Shown: one piece after another, positions 56,882 to 64,000 of the stretch
Layout of the letters: each line of letters starts with the position of its first letter
How positions within the stretch are numbered: the first letter of the stretch is position 1
Origin: Coenobita brevimanus
Taxonomy: Eukaryota; Arthropoda; Malacostraca; Decapoda; Coenobitidae
NCBI GenBank assembly: GCA_032717465.1
Contig: CM064657.1
Location: 19,688,232-19,752,231, forward strand
Reading direction: 5' to 3'
DNA: 64,000 nt
The notes under the pieces: generated by a model
Seen by the model: only the letters and a program-made list of their open reading frames with translations
Databases searched by the model: none
What the model was told of the DNA's origin: nothing
Made by a program: the position numbers and the translations under genes

Positions 56882-57180
56882 ATTCCTGTAGGGTGTAAAG
56901 CATGTGATTGTTCGGAACGAGCTGCTTTCCTCACCACACTCCCGCCAACACCAACACATATGCGACACACTCAGGCATTCACAACGGGCAGTACTAGACA
57001 TCCAGACTGTCGCAGACTCATGGAGGATGGGGTAGGAAGGAAGTGTTCATAAAAAAAAAGTCCATACAATAATCACAGTAGTTTCAGCCTGCCAAAACAA
57101 ACCTTTTAAGTGAGTGAGCGGATGGGTTAGCCGGGTGTGTTAAGACAGGTAGAGAGGAGTCTCTGTGGGAAGTCAGCAAG
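56880..57180. other. Spacer
   Basis: No gene; an A run at 57050-57059. Confidence 0.4.
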
Positions 57181-60177
57181 TTTTTATTTTTATTTTTTTT
57201 TTTATGCGAGGAAGAAGGAACCAAAGGTCATGAGCCCGCAATAACAGTTCCCTCCAAGAGAAAAACAAAATACAAGAGAGAGCCAAATTCAAGATCCGTT
57301 CATTTTGAGATGCCTGGACACACTGCGTTTGAAAGACTGGAGATCATAGGCAGCAGGAAATACAGACAGAGGGAGACAGTTCCAGAGATGACCTGTTGCA
57401 TAAATGAAGGACTGGGAGTAACGGTTAACTCTTGCATTAGAGAGTTGGACAGAAAAGGGATGAGAGTTTGCTGCTAGACGGGTGCTACGTGCCCGTCGTA
57501 GAGGTGGAGGAATGCATACAGACAGTTCAGAGGAGCAGTGACCATTAAAGTAGCGATAGAAAAGAGATAAAGATGCAACAGTGCGGCGAAGAGACAGAGG
57601 TTGAAGGGAGTCAGTAAGAGGAGGAGAGTTAATGAGACGAAAAGCCTTTGACTCCACCCTATTGAGAAGAGCTGTATATGGGGAGCCTCCCCACACATGA
57701 GAGTTGTACTCCACACAGGGATGGATAAAACCCCTGTATAGAGTCAACAATTGTGCAGGGGTAAAGAAAGAACGGAGTCGGCTTATCACACCCAATCTCT
57801 TGGAAGCAGATTTTACAAGAGATGTAATATGATCTTTCCAAGATAAGTCCCGAGTAAATGAAACTCCAAGCATGTTCAAGGAGGATGTAGGATTAAGCTG
57901 AATATTATTAAACATTAGTGGGTATACCTGTGGAAGATTTTGACGGGTTGATAGGTGTAAGAACTGAGTCTTAGATGCATTAAAAACAACAAGATTATTT
58001 TTACCCCAGTCAGAGATACGACCCAAGTCAGACTTTAGGTGTGCCATAGCCTCATCCCTTGTTTGTTGAAGTAACTGCTGAGATGGGCGTTGTGGGAACC
58101 GAATGGAAAGGTGAAGGGTGGAGTCATCAGCATATGAGTGGATAGAGATAGATGTACAGCTTAGAAGGTCATTGATGAATAAAAGGAAGAGAGTTGGTGA
58201 TAGGACAGAGCCCTGAGGAACACCACTGTTGATTGATCTAGGAGAAGAACGATGACCGTCTACAACAGCGGCTATAGAACGACCAGAAAGGAAGCTAGCG
58301 ATGAAGGCACAGATAGAAGGATAGAAACCGTAAGAACGCAGTTTGGAAATTAAAGATTTATGCCAGACTCGATCAAAAGCCTTTGAGATGTCAAGTGCAA
58401 TGGCAAAGCTTTCGCCAAAGTCCCGAAAGCAAGATGACCAGGAATCTGAAAGGTAGGTGAGGAGATCGCCAGTGGAGCGTCCCTGACGGAACCCGTACTG
58501 ACGATCAGAAAGAAGGTTGTGATAGGAAGGATGCCTTAAAATTTTTCTATCGAGAACTGACTCGAAAACTTTTGAAATACAGGATGTTAAAGCAATTGGA
58601 CAATAGTTGGAGGGTTGGGAGTGGTCACCCTTCTTTGGGACTGGCTGAATGAGAGCAAACTTCCAGCAAGAAGGAAAGGTACAAGTTGACAGACAAAGGC
58701 GAAAAAGCTTGCCCAGGCAGGATGTAAGCACAGAAGCACAGTTCTTGAGAACAACAGGAGTGACTCCATCAGGCCCATATGCCTTGTTAGTATTGAGGCC
58801 AGTGATGACAGAAAATACATCAGCTGAAGAAATTTTAATGTCAGCCATGAGGAAGTCAGAGGCAGGAAGTGATGGAGGAACAGCACCGGAATCATCTAAG
58901 GTGGAATTGGAGGTGAAAGTCTGTGCGAAGAGATCTGCTTTATCAGTAGAAGAAATAGCTACAGAACCATCAGAGTAGAAAAGAGGAGGGAAGGATGATG
59001 AGGTAAAGTTGTTAGAAAGGTTTTTAGCAAGGTGCCAGAAGGAGCGGGAAGAATTCGAGTTGGAGAGTTGAGAGCATTTAGTACGGATGAAATTATTTTT
59101 AGCAGAGCGAAGAACAGACTTAGCACGATTCAGGGCAGAAACGTAAAGATTATGTGATTCAGGGGTGGGTTGGCTCCGGTACCTTTTGTAGGCCCTCTCC
59201 TTGTTGTGGACAGCATGAGAACAAGCGTGATTAAACCAAGGCTATCTTGCGTTAGTCAAAGGATATGGGAAAGGAATGTATGCTTCCATGTCTGAGAGAA
59301 TAACCTCCATAATGCGCAAGGCACACTCAGATGGCTCCCGGCCATGGAAGCAATAATCATTCCAGGGAAAATCAAAGATGTACTGCCTGAGGGCCTCCCA
59401 ATCCGTGGCTCCAAAATGCCACAGACGACGTTTCACTGGAGGGTCCACAGGCTGTACCGGAGTGATAGGAAAGGTTAAGGTGATAAGATTGTGATCGGAG
59501 GAGCCCAACGGAGAGAAAAGATTAACAGTGTAAGCAGAAGGATTAGTTGTAAGGAAGAGGTCAAGTATGTTGGAGCTCTCTCCAAGGCGGTCTGGGATAC
59601 TGGTAGGGTGCTGTACAAGCTGCTCTAGGTCATTAAGGAGAGAAAAGATGTAGGCTTGTTCACCAGGTGGATCAGTGAAAGGAGAGGAGAGCCAAAGGTG
59701 GTGGCGAACATTGAAATCTCCTAGAATGGAGATTTCAGAGAAAGGAGAAATGGATAGAATGTGTTCCATTGTAGAAGTAAGATAGTCGAAGAATTTTTGA
59801 TAGTCAGTAGAATTAGGGGATAAGTAAACAGCACAGATAAATTTAGTCAGAGAATGACAGGAAAGCCGAAGCCAGAGTGTAGAGAAATCAGAAGAATCGA
59901 GTTCAGGAACACGAGAGCAAGATAAGTCGTTGCGTATATATACACAATAGCCACCTTTGGCTTTGAAATGAGTATAGAGAAAGTAGGAGGATACAGAAAA
60001 GGGTTTGCTGTCAGTTGCCTCAGACAGCTGAGTCTCATTTAGAAAAAGAAGGTGAGGTTTAGAGAAGGAGAGGTGGTGCTCAATAGAGAGAAAGTTAGAG
60101 GAAAGGCCGCGAATGTTGCAGAAATGAAGAAGAAGAGTCAGTTGATGAGTAATATCTGATAATAAAGAGAAAAGAGA
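57181..60177 (-). mobile_element. Near-complete Jockey/BS-like LINE
   Basis: Minus-strand EN-RT element with an A tail (T-rich run 57181-57203 on this strand), a short 3' UTR, and a frame open from about 60177 to 57289 apart from one stop. It is the closest thing in the window to an active element. The 5' end is not defined: no 5' UTR or start codon is obvious, and the target duplication is unclear. Confidence 0.85.
57289..60177 (-). pseudogene. EN-RT polyprotein of the Jockey/BS-like LINE (one stop)
   Basis: The product would nick target DNA and copy the element RNA onto it. Endonuclease: [17 protein letters not shown] near 60030, [24 protein letters not shown] (GDFN about 59710-59721), and [12 protein letters not shown] (SDHN about 59488-59499). 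Linker: PWFNHACSHAV, then the RT from 58848: NKAYGPDGVTPVVLKN, QYGFRQGRSTGDLLTYL, ALDISKAFDRVWHKSL (catalytic Asp), SGVPQGSVLSPTLFLLFIND, and HSYADDSTLH (YADD about 58123-58134). It ends RSVSRHLKMNGS at 57289. The total is about 960 codons, usual for the group. A TAG at 59242-59244 is the only interruption I can see. No ATG is evident at the far 5' end. Confidence 0.9.
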
Positions 60178-60179
60178 TC

Positions 60180-62233
60180 ATTTGTCAACGGTGCTAGGCT
60201 ATTCTTGCTCTGTGATTGTTCCCAGTGTATGCAATATATTATAACAGGGATAGTCGACCTTATGATGTTGGTATGGGTCGAGTATTACAGCTGAAAAAGA
60301 AGTAATTTTGCTTATTATGTGTATCAGACTAAGAATGCAATACATGTTTATCCATTAATAATTATTACATCCAGGATATATGAAGGAATTAAGGAGGAGA
60401 GCTCCTCGTGGTGACTGGCAGAATTGTCGTAAATTATTTTATCCATATACCGGTAGTAGAGACATATTGCCACTGGTATGGAACCTGGTTACATCACGGT
60501 TCGTTCAATAGTTGTAGGGTAGTCTCTCCCTTTTGTTTTTTTCTGGGTAGTCCAAAAAACGGTTGAAGCGTTTTGGTGTTTTATATCTGGCTGATCAAAC
60601 GCATTCGCATTGTGCATGACTAGACTGTTTAAATAAACCAATGCTTGGTAGATATCTGGTTATTTGTTTTAGATACTTGGAGTGAATCGATGGTCAAAAG
60701 ATGAGTAAAATGGTGTAGCCTACATGTGTAATATGGAACATGGAAGGAGACATGGCCGTGAGTAATATGGAAGGATAGGTGAGGGAATCCATGAAGAAGG
60801 GGGGCAGTGGATGGACTGGGAGTGAGTTGCTGGCTAGAGGCCGGCAGGCTAGGGAATCTTCTTGCCGTGGCCATTCAAGGTAGACTGTGGAAACTTTTTC
60901 CCTCAGGGCAAGGTATCCTGTTAGCGGTAGCTATTTGCACTCCCTTCCTTATTTTTGATAGCTGCCGCTGTTGAAAGAAGAGGAAAATACCAAAGAGCGT
61001 TTATTATTAAATCGAACGGTTTTTTAACCCAGAGATTTAGCTCTAGTATCTGGTTAATAATTTTTATTACTAATAAATTAAATGCTATTGCGTTTAACCT
61101 TTATGGACAACTATATTGTAAATACGTGTATAAATACTCAGGAATCTTCCACTGTACTGTACCCAACTACGCCTGCGTATTGTGGTGACTTGGAAAACGG
61201 AGGAAGGTCTAACATATCTTGATATACATAAAGTGAATATTTGGCTTTATTTTTAATTAAAACTAAGATTAACTTGTTAAGTTGGATTTTCCTTCTAAAT
61301 TTCGTGAGGTAAGGCACTGTATTTAAGTAACTGTAATCAAATAATGTTTGTCATCTCTAAAGCCTATGAGGGAGACGAGATACGCCATTGCTCATATCTG
61401 TCCCTTAAGCTCATTCAAGCTGAACGTTGTAAATATATATATATATATTTTTTTAATGCAAGGAAGAAGGACACTTGCCTCGCACACCTAACCAGGACCG
61501 TTAGCCCGTCGTCATCTGTCATTCTGACACGATCTAGCAAAGTATCCTTAGAGATCTGGCCAAATTGAGGGGAAATTGCTATGATATGAGGATAAAGAAT
61601 AGGTGAGTTAGGGTATGTTATACCCACTCATTTAAAGAGACTCCTTTTACTCAATTTAACTTTGGTGTTAATACTTGTAGCAGAATAACTCCAAGCCGAA
61701 TTTGTTTTATTATATATTTTCTTTCTGACAGACTGAATATGGTGGATGGCTATAGATAGATGGATACTCCCCAGTACTGTTCTGTTAGATACTGCTACCT
61801 GTATCCCCACACGTTTCTTATATGTAATTCATCTATATTCACCAGTGTCGGCATTAAGCAGAACATGTGGGTTTTGCTGCCATAACAATGGCAGGGGTAA
61901 AGTATACAATACACTGCTTCAGAGATGTCACGAAGAGGGTTTCATACAATAGTGGGTTTGTGACGGCAGTCTGCTGATATCACATAGTCCGTTCTGTTTA
62001 ATTATGGAATGTGTCTCGATAACATAACTGATGCAATATGCGTATGCTACAGTGATGTGTGACCTTTTCAACCATTATATTAGCATGATGCGAACCAGTG
62101 GTGCGGCCATCAGCCAGCGAAGATAGACTGACTCCTAGAACCGCTACTATTGCACCACAGTGAGCTCTGCCAATCAGATCAAAGTCAGCCTTTTATATGC
62201 TGAAAATATTTCTAAGTGGTCATTTATCGGCAC
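60180..62233. other. Intergenic stretch, no gene recognised
   Basis: AT-rich with a (TA)n/T run at 61435-61455. At 61747-61780 ctatagatagatgg resembles an RTE tail but lacks adjoining element sequence. Confidence 0.4.
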
Positions 62234-62241
62234 ATCTTTGC

Positions 62242-62919
62242 ATGAGGTGTCTGAGGAGATGAGGTGTCTGAGGAGTATGTGTGGAGTGACGCGTATGGAT
62301 CGGGTGCGAAATGATGAAGTGCGAAGGAGAATTGGAGTTGTTCGGGAGATGGCTGGTAGAGTTGAGCAGAAGGTGTTGCGATGGTTTGGGCATATGGAGA
62401 GAATGGATAATGAACGATTGGTGAAAAAGATAACTAGATCTGATGTGAGAGGTGTAAGGCTGAGAGGAAGACCACGAATAGGATGGATGGACAGTGTGAA
62501 GAGAGCGCTGGATGCGAGAGGGATATCTGTTGAGCAAGGAAGAGTGGCTGTGCGTGGTAGAAATAAATTGAGAGAAATTGTGAATGAATAAGTGATGACG
62601 CAGCCCTGAGGGGATATTCTCCCGCATTTGGTCTGATCAGCTAGTCAGGTCAGGTGCGGGTAAGGGGATGGGTCTGTTATGATGTGGCAGGGGTAAACCA
62701 GTTCTGCTGTCGGGCCCTGCTGTGGATGTCACTGATTGCATTGCGCAGTTGACCCTTGTGCGGTGTGATGCGGTGAGGATCTGTCCGTTCTCCCCTTTGG
62801 GGCTAAGATGCGAATGAATGTGTTTGAATGGATGAGTAAATGGAGAGTGAGTCGTCCTGTCTCGGCTACCTCCCTTTCCTTGGGGGAAGCAGCCTAGGTA
62901 TATAGATAGATAGAGAGAG
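62242..62919 (+). mobile_element. 5'-truncated RTE-like LINE 3' end (copy F)
   Basis: Encodes the last ~115 residues (SMCGVTRMDRVRNDEVRRR, LRWFGHMERMDNERLVKK, RPRIGWMDSVKRAL) to a stop at 62589. A ~310 bp 3' UTR and a (TAGA)n tail follow (62901-62914). Flanked by an 8-bp duplication atctttgc (62234-62241 and 62920-62927), possibly 14 bp with one mismatch. The coding part is uninterrupted, and the family differs from copies A-C. Confidence 0.85.
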
Positions 62920-62927
62920 ATCTTTGC

Positions 62928-63600
<673 letters not shown>

Positions 63601-63661
<61 letters not shown>
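63601..63661. repeat. (GA)n microsatellite
   Basis: About 30 GA units. Confidence 0.95.
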
Positions 63662-63665
<4 letters not shown>

Positions 63666-64000
63666 TTCCTTCCATTCTAATGTCGAGTTAGTCCATGTAT
63701 GCAGCAAGATACTCAACTGCCCCGATGCTAGTTTACGTGGTGGGATGATAGTTCAACCAGTAGCAACCTGCCGTCGAGTAAGGGTGAGCGCCATGTGGAC
63801 TTAACACCCGGAATGGAAAGAATCTTTGGGCCGCAATAGTACAGTACATAACCGAGAGGACTCGCTTGAGTGGTGGCCGAACGATACACTGGTCCCAAAA
63901 TACAGTACACATACATTTACTGAATAAATATTCATTCTTAATCATTAAAATATATGTTTATACCTCGTTAACTCTTCGTACATTGTTTCATCATACAAGG
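63662..64000. other. Right-edge stretch
   Basis: Nothing recognised up to the window edge. Confidence 0.35.

Noticed and set aside
61747..61780. RTE (GATA)n tail
   Set aside because: Only ctatagatagatgg is present, without the adjoining 3' terminal sequence.

Overview
This window looks like repeat-rich intergenic DNA from an invertebrate animal nucleus, most likely an arthropod and probably a decapod crustacean. That is an inference from the mix of CR1-, RTE- and Jockey-like LINEs, the very long (AC)n, (TA)n and (AG)n microsatellites, a MITE with CCTCCGCCAAGG-type ends, and several short dispersed repeat families. I found no intact host gene. Almost every protein-like stretch belongs to a transposable element or lies inside simple-sequence DNA, and almost all are broken.

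Layout. 0-3.1 kb: a decayed cysteine-rich gene on the minus strand, split by a 1.4 kb Tc1/mariner-type transposon whose TIRs and TA duplication can be read exactly. 5-7.7 kb: degenerate repeats and microsatellites. 7.8-16.7 kb: a CR1 LINE opened by three independent insertions: a Jockey-like 3' fragment, a palindromic tRNA-Glu-like SINE, and a full-length minus-strand RTE-like LINE that itself contains a plus-strand copy of its own family. 17.1-18.8 kb: a 54-bp tandem array split by a hAT-type MITE and a TTAA-flanked element. 20-27.5 kb: a tRNA-derived SINE, a dispersed family with a conserved hairpin (family H), a ~0.5 kb palindrome, a ~147-bp tandem array split by another TTAA element, and two MITEs. 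27.5-31.2 kb: a minus-strand LINE with an internal deletion, holding a 1.7 kb RTE insertion with a 9-bp target duplication. 31-44 kb: LINE remnants, minisatellites, a second copy of the SINE (with an RTE 3' end in its tail), and palindromes. 44.7-47.5 kb: a minus-strand RTE-like element that keeps its endonuclease but has lost its polymerase, with a Jockey-like insertion. 48-55.5 kb: a decayed Ty3/gypsy-type gag-pol swollen by microsatellites, a repeat array carrying nuclear-receptor-type half-sites, and an extremely GC-rich 25-bp minisatellite. 57.2-60.2 kb: the best-preserved element, an EN-RT LINE broken by a single visible stop codon. 62.2-62.9 kb: another RTE 3' end. The rest is AT-rich DNA without recognised features.

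The elements do not work together as a pathway. What the window shows is a layered insertion history: target-site duplications and restored reading frames give the order of events at several sites. I found no convincing new biological system. The observations most worth following are the palindromic tRNA-like element, the family H hairpin with a compensatory base-pair change, TTAA elements sitting inside two different tandem arrays, and the hairpin-forming GC-rich minisatellite.
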